A DNA stretch of 64,000 nt from Flavobacterium cutihirudinis (GCF_003385895.1 NZ_QRDQ01000009.1:838088-902087), one strand, 5' to 3'; counted from the first letter of the stretch, positions 43,588-52,834 are shown. The notes: a model not told the origin generated them from the sequence alone. Numbers and translations are program-made.

Positions 43588-44301
43588 ATGAAACTTCTAG
43601 GAAAATTATATTTAATTCCAACTACAATGGGCGAAAGCGATCCGATGGATGTTTTACCTCAAACTGTAAGAAGAAGTATCGAACTTATAGATCATTATAT
43701 TGTTGAAAACGACAAAACTGCCAGAAAATCGATAAAAGCAGTTTATCCAGAGAAAAAACAATCTGAGTTAGTTCTTTTCACTCTAAACAAACGTACCGAA
43801 CCAAGCGAACATTTGGACTTTATTAAACCATTGTTAGAAGGAAAGAACATGGGTTTAATGAGTGAGGCTGGCTGCCCGGGCGTTGCAGATCCAGGCGCAG
43901 TAATTGTAAAACTGGCACATGAAAAAGGAATTCAGGTTGTTCCTTTGGTTGGGCCTTCTTCTATTTTATTAGCAATGATGGCTTCTGGAATGAATGGGCA
44001 AAGTTTTACTTTTAATGGGTATTTGCCAATTGATAAAGATGAGAAAAAATCGGCATTAAGACATTTTGAGAGATTATCGCAGGACAAAAACCAATCTCAG
44101 ATTTTTATTGAAACACCTTATAGAAACAATAAATTAATCGAAGATCTTTTGCAAATTCTAAATCCTTCGACACATCTTTGTATTGCTACAGATATTACAT
44201 TGCCAACAGAATTCATCAAAACAATGAAAGTTGCGGATTGGAAAAAATTAAAAATCGATATTGATAAACGTCCTACAATTTTTATTCTTCATAAAATGTA
44301 A
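43588..44301 (+). CDS. SAM-dependent methyltransferase, tetrapyrrole-methylase fold (RsmI-like)
   Basis: A 237-residue protein related to RsmI, which 2'-O-methylates C1402 of 16S rRNA. Visible motifs are LYLIPTTMGE at the start, LMSEAGCPGVADPG in the SAM pocket, VVPLVGPSSILLAMMASGMNGQ and FIETPYRN. It is shorter than typical RsmI and reads PTTMG where RsmI usually has PTPIGN, so it may be a Bacteroidota paralogue with another target. Therefore no gene symbol is given. Confidence 0.82.
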   Translation: MKLLGKLYLIPTTMGESDPMDVLPQTVRRSIELIDHYIVENDKTARKSIKAVYPEKKQSELVLFTLNKRTEPSEHLDFIKPLLEGKNMGLMSEAGCPGVADPGAVIVKLAHEKGIQVVPLVGPSSILLAMMASGMNGQSFTFNGYLPIDKDEKKSALRHFERLSQDKNQSQIFIETPYRNNKLIEDLLQILNPSTHLCIATDITLPTEFIKTMKVADWKKLKIDIDKRPTIFILHKM

Positions 44302-44320
44302 ACTAACTAAACCACCATTC

Positions 44321-44761
44321 ATGAAAAAGTTTTTATTATTAATTTTAATTTGCTCCGCTCAGGCTATATTTTCTCAAACTTCCCAAAAAGGAAATTCGAA
44401 GGATAATAAAACAAACGTTTTATCTGAAGATAATAAGCAAAGTCCAGAAGATGAAAATCAAATCTACAATACGGCTGGTCTAGATGTAGCGCCCCAGTTT
44501 CCCGGTGGAATAGAAGCTTTGAATGGTTTTATAAAACAAAATTTCAAAAACCCGAAAGAAGGTTTAAAAGGAAGAATATATGCCACTTTCATTATTGAAA
44601 AAGACGGATCATTAAGCGATATAAAAATTTTAAGAGATCTTGGCCATGAAACTGGTGTAGAAGCTCTAAGAGTTTTGCAATTATCTCCAAAATGGAGTCC
44701 TGGAAAACAAAACAATAAAATAGTTCGTGTTCTCTACTCTATACCGATGACAATAAATTAA
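44321..44761 (+). CDS. Exported TonB C-terminal-domain protein
   Basis: The start at 44321 (MKKFLLLILICSAQAIFSQ) is preferred; earlier codons overlap the previous gene. It is a 146-residue protein with a cleavable signal peptide, a charged linker of about 45 residues and a TonB C-terminal domain (about 55-146) with VAPQFPGGIEALNGFI, GRIYATFIIEKDGSLSDIKIL and SPKWSPGKQNNKIVRVLYSIPM. It lacks the inner-membrane anchor of true TonB, so it is probably a periplasmic stand-alone domain. Confidence 0.82.
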   Translation: MKKFLLLILICSAQAIFSQTSQKGNSKDNKTNVLSEDNKQSPEDENQIYNTAGLDVAPQFPGGIEALNGFIKQNFKNPKEGLKGRIYATFIIEKDGSLSDIKILRDLGHETGVEALRVLQLSPKWSPGKQNNKIVRVLYSIPMTIN

Positions 44762-45125
44762 TATTAAGTTTATTCAATTCGGCTCACAAGTTTTCAGTAA
44801 ATCAAACAAAACAAAAGCATTTTAAAGCTAATTCCTCAAAAAAAAAGTTGTTTTTTTGAGGAATTGAAAGTTTATATTGACTAAATTTCACTCCTCACTA
44901 AAATACATAACTTCTTGTAAATTAACAATTTATAAAGATAACTTTAACTCTCATTCATTAGCAAAAGAATTACTTTTATTGCTTTTAAAAATTGTAATAA
45001 GCCTTAAACTTTAATGATTTAACTATCAAAAAACATCAATCAAAAAGGGGAAGAAAAAGGAAGCCTTCATATATATTTAAATCATTAAGATTAACCTAAA
45101 CTATTAATTTTAAAAAATAAATATC
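44762..45125. other. 364-base gap: terminator and a possible structured leader
   Basis: AATTCCTCAAAAAAA (44830-44844) is exactly complementary to 44851-44865, a terminator-like hairpin behind the TonB-domain gene. Further on TTAATGATTTAA (45011-45022) pairs with TTAAATCATTAA (45077-45088) around a purine-rich segment (GGGGAAGAAAAAGGAAG), upstream of the PepSY-like gene. No ORF was recognised. Confidence 0.65.
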
Positions 45126-45653
45126 ATGAAAGCATTTATTATTTTTTTATCTTTTTTTAGTTTAACTACAAACTCTTTTTCTCAAGGTGAAAACAATAGT
45201 TTAAAAGAGGGCGAAATTAAAATGGCCGATCTACCAGCAGTTGTAATTAAAAGTGCCGGTAAAGATTTTTCTGTCTACTTACCTGACAGAAATCCTGATG
45301 AAAACGTTAGAGCGCTTCAAGAAAAATTCATTTCTTATGATTTAGGAAAAGATTACGAAGGTTATGACGAATTCTTGGTAGTGTTAGAATCTCCCAAAGG
45401 TTCTTTGTCTGCAACCTACAATGAAAATGGAAAATTAACCAGTGTAGTCGAAAATTATCAAGACATACAACTTCCTGCTAAAGTAATTTACTCGATTTAT
45501 AAAGAATATCCGGGATGGACAATTGTAAAAGACAAATTTCTTTATAGTCAAAAAGAAGGTGATATTGAAAAAAAAGAATACAATCTGAAAATCAAAAAAG
45601 ATAAAAACGTTCAGAGTCTGGTAGTTAAACCAACGGGAGAAATTATAAAGTAA
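45126..45653 (+). CDS. Secreted PepSY-like protein
   Basis: A 175-residue protein with a signal peptide (MKAFIIFLSFFSLTTNSFSQ) and a mature part resembling PepSY/DUF2874-type domains: an LPAVVIKSAGKDFSVYLP segment, a strand pair [40 protein letters not shown], and KKEYNLKIKKDKNVQSLVVKPTGEII. Such domains are thought to be periplasmic inhibitors or sensors. Function here is unknown. Confidence 0.7.
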   Translation: MKAFIIFLSFFSLTTNSFSQGENNSLKEGEIKMADLPAVVIKSAGKDFSVYLPDRNPDENVRALQEKFISYDLGKDYEGYDEFLVVLESPKGSLSATYNENGKLTSVVENYQDIQLPAKVIYSIYKEYPGWTIVKDKFLYSQKEGDIEKKEYNLKIKKDKNVQSLVVKPTGEIIK

Positions 45654-45665
45654 TTTTAAAAAAGA

Positions 45666-45709
45666 GCATTAAAAAACCAGAATATAATTGCCGGTTTTTT
45701 AATGCTTTT
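45666..45709 (+). terminator. Terminator after the PepSY-like gene
   Basis: GCATTAAAAAACC (45666-45678) pairs with GGTTTTTTAATGC (45693-45705), followed by TTTTA. It starts 12 bases past the stop. Confidence 0.8.
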
Positions 45710-45780
45710 ATAATATAATATGCTGCCAAATTTACTTTAAAACCATTACATTTATAATTACAATTTCTGTAACTATAATT

Positions 45781-46908
45781 ATGAGCAAACTTCCCAATGT
45801 AACGACAAGCATTTTCACAGTAATGTCGAAAATGGCAGCCGAATATAATGCGATAAATCTTTCTCAGGGATTTCCTAATTTTCCTGTTGACGAAAGATTG
45901 ACTGATATTGTTGCACGTTTGTCAAAGGAAAACGTTCATCAATATACACCAATGGCAGGTTATCCGCCACTGATGAACAAAATCGCGGAATTAACTCTAA
46001 ATTCTTATAATAGAATTATTAATCCTGAAACTGAACTTTTAGTTACGGCAGGTGCTACACAAGGAATTTTCACAACTATTTTAGCTCTAGTAAAAGAAAA
46101 TGATGAAGTAATTATTCTCGATCCGAGTTATGATTCTTATGAATCGCCAGTCTTACTTTGCAAAGCGAAACCTGTTCGCGTAGCTTTAAACGATGATTAC
46201 ACACCAAATTGGGACACGATCGAAAAAGCCTGCTCAGAGAGAAGCCGAATGATTATAATCAATAATCCGCATAATCCTACAGGAAAAATTTTGACTGAAA
46301 ATGATTTTGTTCAGCTAAAAAATCTTCTTGAAAAATATCCTGATCTTTTAGTTTTATCTGATGAAGTTTACGAATACATCACTTTCGAAGAAAAACATAT
46401 TTCGGCACATACTAAAGATTTTCTTTTAGATCGCTGTATTATGGTTTCTTCTTTCGGGAAATCATTTCATATTACAGGCTGGAAAATTGGCTACACAATT
46501 GCACCCGAATATTTAATGAAAGAAATCAAAAAAGTGCATCAGTTTTTGGTTTTCAGCGTAAACAGTATTTCTCAATTTGCAATTAGCGAATATTTAGATG
46601 TTGTCGATGTTAATTTGCTTGGAAAATTCTATCAGGAAAAAAGAGATTATTTTCAGAAACTGCTAAAAAATAGTCGTTTTGAACTAAAGCCATGTGAGGG
46701 AACTTATTTTCAGGTTGCTTCTTACGCCAATATTTCAGATGAAGATGATGTCACTTTCTGCAAAAATTTAATCATCAATCATGGTGTAGCGGCAATTCCA
46801 ATTTCAACTTTTTACTCTGATCATAAAGACCAAAAATTAATACGTTTTTGCTTCGCTAAAGATAATTTCACTTTAGAATCAGCTGCAAAAAAACTGTGCG
46901 ATATATAA
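45781..46908 (+). CDS. Methionine/aromatic aminotransferase, PLP-dependent class I (YbdL-like)
   Basis: A 375-residue fold-type I aminotransferase. Substrate loop INLSQGFPNFPVDERL, glycine-rich GATQGIFTTI, NNPHNPTGKI (Asn and Pro contacts), DEVYEY and the PLP-binding Lys in SSFGKSFHITGWKIGY are all present. The C-terminal Arg is in LIRFCFAK. Closest in pattern to YbdL/kynurenine aminotransferases, which use methionine and aromatic amino acids. Confidence 0.9.
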   Translation: MSKLPNVTTSIFTVMSKMAAEYNAINLSQGFPNFPVDERLTDIVARLSKENVHQYTPMAGYPPLMNKIAELTLNSYNRIINPETELLVTAGATQGIFTTILALVKENDEVIILDPSYDSYESPVLLCKAKPVRVALNDDYTPNWDTIEKACSERSRMIIINNPHNPTGKILTENDFVQLKNLLEKYPDLLVLSDEVYEYITFEEKHISAHTKDFLLDRCIMVSSFGKSFHITGWKIGYTIAPEYLMKEIKKVHQFLVFSVNSISQFAISEYLDVVDVNLLGKFYQEKRDYFQKLLKNSRFELKPCEGTYFQVASYANISDEDDVTFCKNLIINHGVAAIPISTFYSDHKDQKLIRFCFAKDNFTLESAAKKLCDI

Positions 46909-46982
46909 AGTTTATCAAAATTTTATAACATTATTATGCGCGCATCCTATTTTTTTAATTAATATTGTAAAAAAAGAAAAGT

Positions 46983-47864
46983 ATGAGTTATACAGATAAA
47001 ATGTTGCGCGATGACGCCTTAAAAGGCAAAGTCATTGTAGTTACGGGCGGCGGAAGCGGTTTAGGAAAAGCAATGACAAAATATTTCTTAGAACTAGGCG
47101 CTCAGGTAGCGATTACTTCCAGAGATTTAGAAAAACTAAAAACTACTGCTTCGGAACTTGAAAATGAAACTGGCGGAAAATGCTTGCCTTTGCAATGTGA
47201 TGTTCGTCATTATGAAGAAGTTGAAAACATGCTTCAGGAAACTTTAAAGGTTTTTGGAAAAGTAGATGTTCTTCTAAACAATGCAGCTGGAAATTTTATT
47301 TCTCCAACAGAACGTTTATCTGCAAATGCATTTGATACTGTTATCGATATCGTACTTAAAGGTTCTAAAAACTGTACACTTGCCTTTGGAAAACATTGGA
47401 TTGACACCAAACAAACATCGGCAACGATTTTAAACATTGTAACTACTTATGCTTGGACAGGATCTGCTTATGTGGTGCCAAGTGCCACTGCAAAAGCGGG
47501 AGTTTTAGCCATGACAAGAAGTCTTGCTGTAGAATGGGCAAAATACGGAATTCGTTCTAACGCCATTGCTCCGGGGCCATTCCCAACAAAAGGTGCGTGG
47601 GATAGATTATTGCCAGGCGATCTTTCTGAAAAGTTTGATATGGCTAAAAAAGTGCCATTGAAACGCGTTGGAGATCATCAGGAATTGGCAAATTTAGCAG
47701 CTTATTTAGTTTCTGATTTCTCTGCTTATGTAAATGGTGATGTTATTACGATTGACGGAGGCGAATGGTTAAAAGGTGCAGGACAATTCAATTTATTAGA
47801 AGCAATTCCGGAAGAACTTTGGGATCAGCTTGAAATGATGATAAAAGCAAAAAAGAATAAATAA
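46983..47864 (+). CDS. SDR of the 2,4-dienoyl-CoA reductase type
   Basis: A 293-residue classical SDR. The cofactor motif is TGGGSGLG (about 21-28), Arg in SRDLEKL suggests NADPH, LLNNAAGNFISP is the structural motif, and the end region GAWDRLLPGDLSEKF, GDHQELANLAAYLVSDFSAYVNGDVITIDGGEWL matches mammalian DECR-like peroxisomal enzymes. The DECR family uses a Lys-based mechanism with a variant active-site Tyr/Ser, consistent with VTTYAWTGSAYV here. It suggests unsaturated fatty acid degradation. Confidence 0.85.
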   Translation: MSYTDKMLRDDALKGKVIVVTGGGSGLGKAMTKYFLELGAQVAITSRDLEKLKTTASELENETGGKCLPLQCDVRHYEEVENMLQETLKVFGKVDVLLNNAAGNFISPTERLSANAFDTVIDIVLKGSKNCTLAFGKHWIDTKQTSATILNIVTTYAWTGSAYVVPSATAKAGVLAMTRSLAVEWAKYGIRSNAIAPGPFPTKGAWDRLLPGDLSEKFDMAKKVPLKRVGDHQELANLAAYLVSDFSAYVNGDVITIDGGEWLKGAGQFNLLEAIPEELWDQLEMMIKAKKNK

Positions 47865-47920
47865 TTTTACGTGCTTACTAAATTCAGAATATTTTATTAA
47901 AACTATACTGATTGCGCGAA

Positions 47921-47950
47921 ATCCCGAAGGTTTACTTTCGGGATTTTTTA
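47921..47950 (+). terminator. Terminator behind the DECR-like gene
   Basis: ATCCCGAAGG and CTTTCGGGAT pair around a short loop, followed by TTTTTTA. Confidence 0.8.
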
Positions 47951-47957
47951 TTTTTTC

Positions 47958-48041
47958 ACCATATAAGTAATATAAGTTCAATCAAGCAGCGTTTTGTTTA
48001 AATATCTGCTTGCTTAAATTTACTTATATTACTTATATGGT
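47958..48041. repeat. Perfect 20-bp inverted repeat (ACCATATAAGTAATATAAGT)
   Basis: 47958-47977 and 48022-48041 are exact reverse complements; inner AAGCAG/CTGCTT also pair. It lies between the DECR-like gene and udk. Confidence 0.88.
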
Positions 48042-48058
48042 TTAAATAAATTAATATG

Positions 48059-48088
48059 TTTAGCAATTCACTTAAATTATTAATTTTG
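48059..48088 (+). promoter_or_regulatory. Promoter of udk
   Basis: A TAATTTTG -7 element at 48081-48088 lies 26 bases before the udk start. A weak TTTA(G) -33-like sequence is near 48059. Confidence 0.5.
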
Positions 48089-48114
48089 TCAAACAAATAA
48101 AAAACAAAAATTTT

Positions 48115-48723
48115 ATGCTCATTATTGGACTTGCAGGAGGAACAGGAAGTGGAAAAACAACAGTTGTACACCAAATCATGACAGAATTACCAGACACTGA
48201 AGTTGGTGTAATTTCTCAAGATTCGTACTATAAAGAGACAACCAATTTGTCATTTGACGAAAGAGCATTAATTAATTTTGATCATCCAAGATCTATTGAT
48301 TTTGAATTATTGGTAAAACACTTAAAAGCTTTAAAAGCTGGAGAGACAATCGATCAGCCGGTTTATTCGTTCATTCAACACAACAGAACTGATGATACAG
48401 TGGCAACGCATCCAAGAAAAGTAATGATCGTTGAAGGTATTTTAATTTTGACAAATCCTGAATTACGTGAACTTTGCGACATTAAAATTTTCGTTCACGC
48501 TGATTCTGACGAAAGATTAGTTCGCCGTTTAAAAAGAGATATTTCAGAACGCGGAAGAGATATTAACGAGGTTTTAAACCGTTACCAAAATACCTTAAAA
48601 CCTATGCATGAGCAATTTATCGAACCATCAAAGGCTTTTGCAGACATTATTATTCCAAATGACAAGTATAATACTGTAGCAATTGATGTAGTTCGCGCGG
48701 TAATTAATCAGAGAATTTCATAA
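48115..48723 (+). CDS. udk: Uridine kinase
   Basis: A 202-residue P-loop kinase that phosphorylates uridine and cytidine for salvage. Walker A is GGTGSGKT (8-15), followed by ISQDSYYK, the FDHPRSIDFELL substrate segment, PVYSFIQHNRTD and the lid RRLKRDISERGRDINEVLNRY. Length and order match the family. It heads the region udk - DivIC-like gene - mutA - mutB, all in the same direction. Confidence 0.95.
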   Translation: MLIIGLAGGTGSGKTTVVHQIMTELPDTEVGVISQDSYYKETTNLSFDERALINFDHPRSIDFELLVKHLKALKAGETIDQPVYSFIQHNRTDDTVATHPRKVMIVEGILILTNPELRELCDIKIFVHADSDERLVRRLKRDISERGRDINEVLNRYQNTLKPMHEQFIEPSKAFADIIIPNDKYNTVAIDVVRAVINQRIS

Positions 48724-48751
48724 TTTTTATTGTAAATTTAAACCATAAAAT

Positions 48752-48848
48752 TTAGGAGCTATTTCCCGCTATACGTTACAATCTTTTGTGCCTCCCGAAG
48801 CCTCGGGACCGGCACAAAAGGATTTTCACTTCTATCGGGGCTAAAAAG
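48752..48848 (+). repeat. Palindromic repeat element, copy B
   Basis: It starts AGGAGCTATTTCCCGCTATA and ends GATTTTCACTTCTATCGGGG plus CTA. The stem ATCTTTTGTGCC (48781-) pairs with GGCACAAAAGGAT, and the tip CCCGA-AGCC-TCGGG forms a second hairpin. It lies between udk and the DivIC-like gene. Confidence 0.8.
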
Positions 48849-48882
48849 ATCACTCATATTCAAAAGAAAAATTCGTTTAAAA

Positions 48883-49215
48883 ATGAAATTCAAAAATCCA
48901 TACAAAGACAAAAAATGGTTCAAATATTTGGGTAACAAATATGTTTGGGTTTTGCTGTTTTTTATTGTTTGGATGCTATTTTTAGATAATTACTCCTATT
49001 TTGATCATCGTTTTTTAGATGGACAAATCAATGAACTTCAAGACAATAAAAAATATTATCAGGATGAAATAAAAAAAGATCAAGAACAGATCAAACAACT
49101 TAAAAATCCTGAACAAATAGAAAAATATGCTCGCGAAAAGTACTTTATGAAAAAAGACAGCGAAGATATTTACATCATCCACTTTGAAGGAGACACTATT
49201 CAAGAAAAAGAATAA
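48883..49215 (+). CDS. FtsB/DivIC-like septum formation protein
   Basis: A 110-residue bitopic protein with one transmembrane helix (about 20-37, YVWVLLFFIVWMLFL) and a long coiled coil (about 48-85, INELQDNKKYYQDEIKKDQEQIKQLK). The conserved tail NPEQIEKYAREKYFMKKDSEDIYII is the septum-initiator (DivIC/FtsB) motif. It joins the FtsQ/FtsL-like divisome complex. It is encoded just before mutA. Confidence 0.9.
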   Translation: MKFKNPYKDKKWFKYLGNKYVWVLLFFIVWMLFLDNYSYFDHRFLDGQINELQDNKKYYQDEIKKDQEQIKQLKNPEQIEKYAREKYFMKKDSEDIYIIHFEGDTIQEKE

Positions 49216-49232
49216 TTCAGAAAAAACACCTA

Positions 49233-50594
49233 ATGGCCACTAACCTATTCGAAGATTTTAATCCGATTTCATCCAAACAATGGAAACAAAAAATCCAATT
49301 TGAATTGGATGGAGCCGACTATAACCAAACTGTAATTTGGAATTCGCCAGAAGATATTCAGGTAAAACCTTTTTATCACGACGATGAATTTACCAAAAGT
49401 GCTTCTGTACAAACTCAGTCTTCAGAATTTAAAATCTGTCAAAATATTTTTGTTTTTGATATCGAAAAATCGATAAAAAAAGCGATTAATACTATTGAAA
49501 GAGGTGCTGAAAGTTTACGTTTTACTATCGAAAACGAAAATACTGACGTTCAAAAATTACTAGAAAATCTTCCTTTAGAAGAAAGAACGGTTTACTTTCA
49601 TTTAAGTTTTCTCTCAATCGATTTCGTAAAACAATTGGACGCTATTTCCAAAGAAAAAAAAGCAATCTTTTACTGCAATTTAGATCCAATTGGACAATTA
49701 GCGCGTGATGGAAACTGGTTTACAACATCAGATAAAAACAATTTTGAAACACTTGAAAAGATTTCAAACCAAACCAATCTTCCTTTTTTAAGCGTAGATT
49801 TAGGTTTGTATCAAAATGCGGGAGCGAACATTACACAACAAATTGCCTATAGTTTAGCGCATGCTAATGAATATTTAAATCGTTTCCCAGCTTCATCAAA
49901 AACAATTGTTTTTCAAATATCAGTTGGAACAAATTACTTTTTTGAAATTGCAAAACTTCGTGCTTTGCGAATGCTTTTCAAATTGATTGCTTCCGAATAT
50001 AATCCGGATTTAGATTGTCATTTTCTAGTTACACCAACCAAACGAAATAAAACCATTTACGATTATAATGTCAATATGCTTCGTACGACAACCGAATGCA
50101 TGTCGGCTATTTTAGGTGGAGCCGATGCTGTGGCCAATTTGCCTTACGATGCTTTATATCATAAAGACAACGAATTTGGAGATAGAATTGCAAGAAATCA
50201 GCTTTTAGTTTTAAAACACGAAAGCTATTTCGATAAAGTCGATAATCCAGCCGATGGAAGTTATTATATCGAAAGTTTAACCATGCAATTGGCAGAAAAA
50301 AGCTTAAAATTATTCAAAGAAATTGAAGCTGAAGGAGGTTTCCTAAAACTTTTGAATGACGGAACGATTAAAAAGAAAATTCAGGAAAGCGCTACTAAAG
50401 AACAGGAATTATTCGATTCGAAAAAAGAAGTTTTATTAGGCACCAATAAATATCCTAACAAAGAAGACAGAATGAAACAGGATTTAGAATTGTTTCCTTT
50501 TGTAAAAATCAAACCTCGAAAAACGTTAATTACGCCAATTATAGAAAAAAGATTAGCCGAGAAACTCGAACAAGAAAGACTTGAGCTTGAGTAA
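49233..50594 (+). CDS. mutA: Methylmalonyl-CoA mutase, small (beta) subunit
   Basis: A 453-residue catalytically inactive-type subunit with a TIM-barrel domain but no C-terminal B12-binding domain. Recognisable segments are FDPISSKQWKQKIQFELDGADYNQ-like opening, ELAKLRALRMLFKLIASEY, TTECMSAILGGADAVANLPYDALYHK and NPADGSYYIESLTMQLAEKSLKLF, all shared with mutase large subunits. It pairs with MutB to convert methylmalonyl-CoA and succinyl-CoA. It lies 17 bp after the DivIC-like gene and 45 bp before mutB. Confidence 0.93.
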   Translation: MATNLFEDFNPISSKQWKQKIQFELDGADYNQTVIWNSPEDIQVKPFYHDDEFTKSASVQTQSSEFKICQNIFVFDIEKSIKKAINTIERGAESLRFTIENENTDVQKLLENLPLEERTVYFHLSFLSIDFVKQLDAISKEKKAIFYCNLDPIGQLARDGNWFTTSDKNNFETLEKISNQTNLPFLSVDLGLYQNAGANITQQIAYSLAHANEYLNRFPASSKTIVFQISVGTNYFFEIAKLRALRMLFKLIASEYNPDLDCHFLVTPTKRNKTIYDYNVNMLRTTTECMSAILGGADAVANLPYDALYHKDNEFGDRIARNQLLVLKHESYFDKVDNPADGSYYIESLTMQLAEKSLKLFKEIEAEGGFLKLLNDGTIKKKIQESATKEQELFDSKKEVLLGTNKYPNKEDRMKQDLELFPFVKIKPRKTLITPIIEKRLAEKLEQERLELE

Positions 50595-50639
50595 TCCTTT
50601 TTAAACGTAATTAACATTCACACCAAAGAAAGTGTCTCC

Positions 50640-52787
50640 ATGATGAGAAAAGACCTTAAACATATCAATCTTGAAAGTCAATCCCGAAGCCTCGGGACGA
50701 AAGTCAAAAGTCAAAAGTCTGAAGACTTGACTAATAACTTCACGACGGCCGAAGGAATCGAACTCAAAAAAAACTATTCTGAAAAAGATATAGAAGATTT
50801 AGAGTTTTTAGATTTCGGAGCTGGTTTTGCGCCAAATTTACGCGGACCATACGCAACAATGTACGTTCGTCGTCCTTGGACAATTCGTCAATACGCCGGA
50901 TTTTCGACTGCAGAAGAAAGTAATGCTTTTTATAGACGAAATCTTGCAGCAGGTCAAAAAGGGCTTTCCATTGCTTTTGATTTACCAACACATCGCGGTT
51001 ACGACTCAGATCATGAAAGAGTTGTTGGCGACGTTGGAAAAGCAGGTGTTGCCATCGATTCGGTTGAAGATATGAAAGTATTGTTTGATCAGATTCCGCT
51101 TGATGAAATGTCGGTTTCTATGACCATGAACGGAGCTGTTTTACCAATTATGGCTTTTTATATTGTAGCTGCGGAAGAACAAGGTGTTGAGTTGAGCAAA
51201 CTTTCAGGAACTATTCAAAATGATATTTTGAAGGAATTCATGGTGCGTAACACTTATATTTATCCACCAGCACCTTCGATGAAAATTATTGCCGATATTT
51301 TTGAATTTACGAGCAAAAAAATGCCAAAATTCAATTCTATTTCCATTTCCGGATATCACATGCAGGAAGCTGGTGCAACGGCCGATATTGAATTGGCCTA
51401 TACTTTAGCCGATGGTTTAGAATATATTAGAACTGGTTTGTCTACAGGAATGACAATCGATGAATTTGCCCCACGCCTATCTTTCTTTTGGGCGATTGGA
51501 ATGAATCATTTTATGGAAATTGCAAAAATGAGAGCCGGCCGAATGATTTGGGCAAAACTATTGCAGCAATTTAATCCGAAAAGCGATAAATCATTAGCAT
51601 TAAGAACACATTGCCAAACCAGCGGATGGAGCTTAACAGAACAAGATCCATTTAATAATGTAGCCAGAACTTGTATTGAAGCTACTGCTGCTGCCTTTGG
51701 AGGAACACAATCGTTGCACACTAATGCTTTAGACGAAGCCATTGCCTTGCCAACAGATTTTTCAGCAAGAATTGCACGAAATACTCAGATTTATTTACAG
51801 GAAGAAACTAAAATTACAAAAACAGTCGATCCTTGGGGGGGCAGTTATTATGTTGAATCGCTGACAAATGAGATTTTAGAAAGTACTTGGAAATTAATTG
51901 AAGAAGTTGAAGAACTTGGCGGTATGACAAAAGCTATCGAAGCCGGAATTCCGAAACTTCGAATTGAAGAAGCTGCAGCGAGAAAACAAGCAAGAATTGA
52001 CAGTGGACAAGATATTATTGTTGGTGTCAATAAATATAGATTAGAAAAAGAAGATCCGCTTCATATTTTGGACGTTGACAACCAAATGGTCCGTAAACAA
52101 CAAATAGAACGCCTTGAAGATATTAAAGCAAAAAGAAATACTGAAAAAGTAAATCAATCACTGGAAAAATTAATTCATTGTGCTAAAACCGGACAAGGAA
52201 ACTTACTAGAAATTGCGACCGAAGCTGCGCGCGAACGAGCAACTTTAGGTGAAATCAGCGATGCTCTGGAAAGTGTTTTTGGACGATTCAAAGCACAAAT
52301 TAAATCCTTTAGCGGTGTGTATAGTGCAGCAATAAAAAATGACGAAAATTTTGAAAAAGCAAAACAATTAGCTGATGCTTTTGCAAAACAAGAGGGAAGA
52401 CGTCCAAGAATCATGATTGCCAAAATGGGACAAGATGGTCACGATCGTGGTGCAAAAGTAGTAGCAACAGGTTATGCTGATGTTGGCTTTGATGTTGACA
52501 TAGGCCCACTTTTTCAAACTCCAGCAGAAGCAGCGAAACAAGCCGTTGAAAATGATGTTCACATTCTTGGCGTTTCATCTTTAGCAGCTGGACATAAAAC
52601 GCTAGTTCCGCAAGTTATTGAAGAGCTAAAAAAACATGGACGCGAAGATATAATGGTAATTGTAGGCGGTGTAATTCCGGCGCAGGACTATCAATATTTA
52701 TTTGATGCCGGCGCAGTGGCAATTTTTGGTCCAGGAACAAAAATAAGTGAGGCCGCTATTCAAATTTTAGAAATATTAATTGACTAA
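50640..52787 (+). CDS. mutB: Methylmalonyl-CoA mutase, large (alpha) subunit
   Basis: A 715-residue B12-dependent mutase. The TIM-barrel opens with [20 protein letters not shown], followed by [22 protein letters not shown] and [12 protein letters not shown]. The C-terminal B12 domain (about 577-715) has the cobalt-ligand motif [10 protein letters not shown]. Residues about 13-28 ([16 protein letters not shown]) are unusual: their codons contain the palindrome TCCCGAAGCCTCGGGA (50682-50697) and AAGTCAAAAGTC words, as found in intergenic repeats. The frame stays open. MeaB is encoded at 6802. Confidence 0.96.
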   Translation: MMRKDLKHINLESQSRSLGTKVKSQKSEDLTNNFTTAEGIELKKNYSEKDIEDLEFLDFGAGFAPNLRGPYATMYVRRPWTIRQYAGFSTAEESNAFYRRNLAAGQKGLSIAFDLPTHRGYDSDHERVVGDVGKAGVAIDSVEDMKVLFDQIPLDEMSVSMTMNGAVLPIMAFYIVAAEEQGVELSKLSGTIQNDILKEFMVRNTYIYPPAPSMKIIADIFEFTSKKMPKFNSISISGYHMQEAGATADIELAYTLADGLEYIRTGLSTGMTIDEFAPRLSFFWAIGMNHFMEIAKMRAGRMIWAKLLQQFNPKSDKSLALRTHCQTSGWSLTEQDPFNNVARTCIEATAAAFGGTQSLHTNALDEAIALPTDFSARIARNTQIYLQEETKITKTVDPWGGSYYVESLTNEILESTWKLIEEVEELGGMTKAIEAGIPKLRIEEAAARKQARIDSGQDIIVGVNKYRLEKEDPLHILDVDNQMVRKQQIERLEDIKAKRNTEKVNQSLEKLIHCAKTGQGNLLEIATEAARERATLGEISDALESVFGRFKAQIKSFSGVYSAAIKNDENFEKAKQLADAFAKQEGRRPRIMIAKMGQDGHDRGAKVVATGYADVGFDVDIGPLFQTPAEAAKQAVENDVHILGVSSLAAGHKTLVPQVIEELKKHGREDIMVIVGGVIPAQDYQYLFDAGAVAIFGPGTKISEAAIQILEILID
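50674..50732 (+). repeat. Repeat-type sequence inside mutB
   Basis: Palindrome 50682-50697 is followed by three AAGTC(A/T)-type words and their complement (AGTCAAAAGTCT / AGACTTGACT). It is in frame in the N-terminal coding region. Confidence 0.65.
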
Positions 52788-52796
52788 AAAGCATAA

Positions 52797-52828
52797 AAAA
52801 TCCCGAGTTAAAATCGGGATTTTTTTTT
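52797..52828. terminator. Bidirectional terminator between mutB and the lysozyme-like gene
   Basis: ATCCCGA and TCGGGAT pair around GTTAAAA, with A on the left and nine T on the right, between two convergent stop codons. Confidence 0.88.
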
Positions 52829-52834
52829 CTTCAT

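Noticed and set aside
43588..44301. Naming this gene rsmI
   Set aside because: It belongs to the same fold family but departs from the usual opening motif and length; a paralogue with another target is possible.
50640..50740. Assembly error in mutB
   Set aside because: The inserted-looking stretch keeps the frame and is built from words found elsewhere in the window, so a real insertion is more likely.
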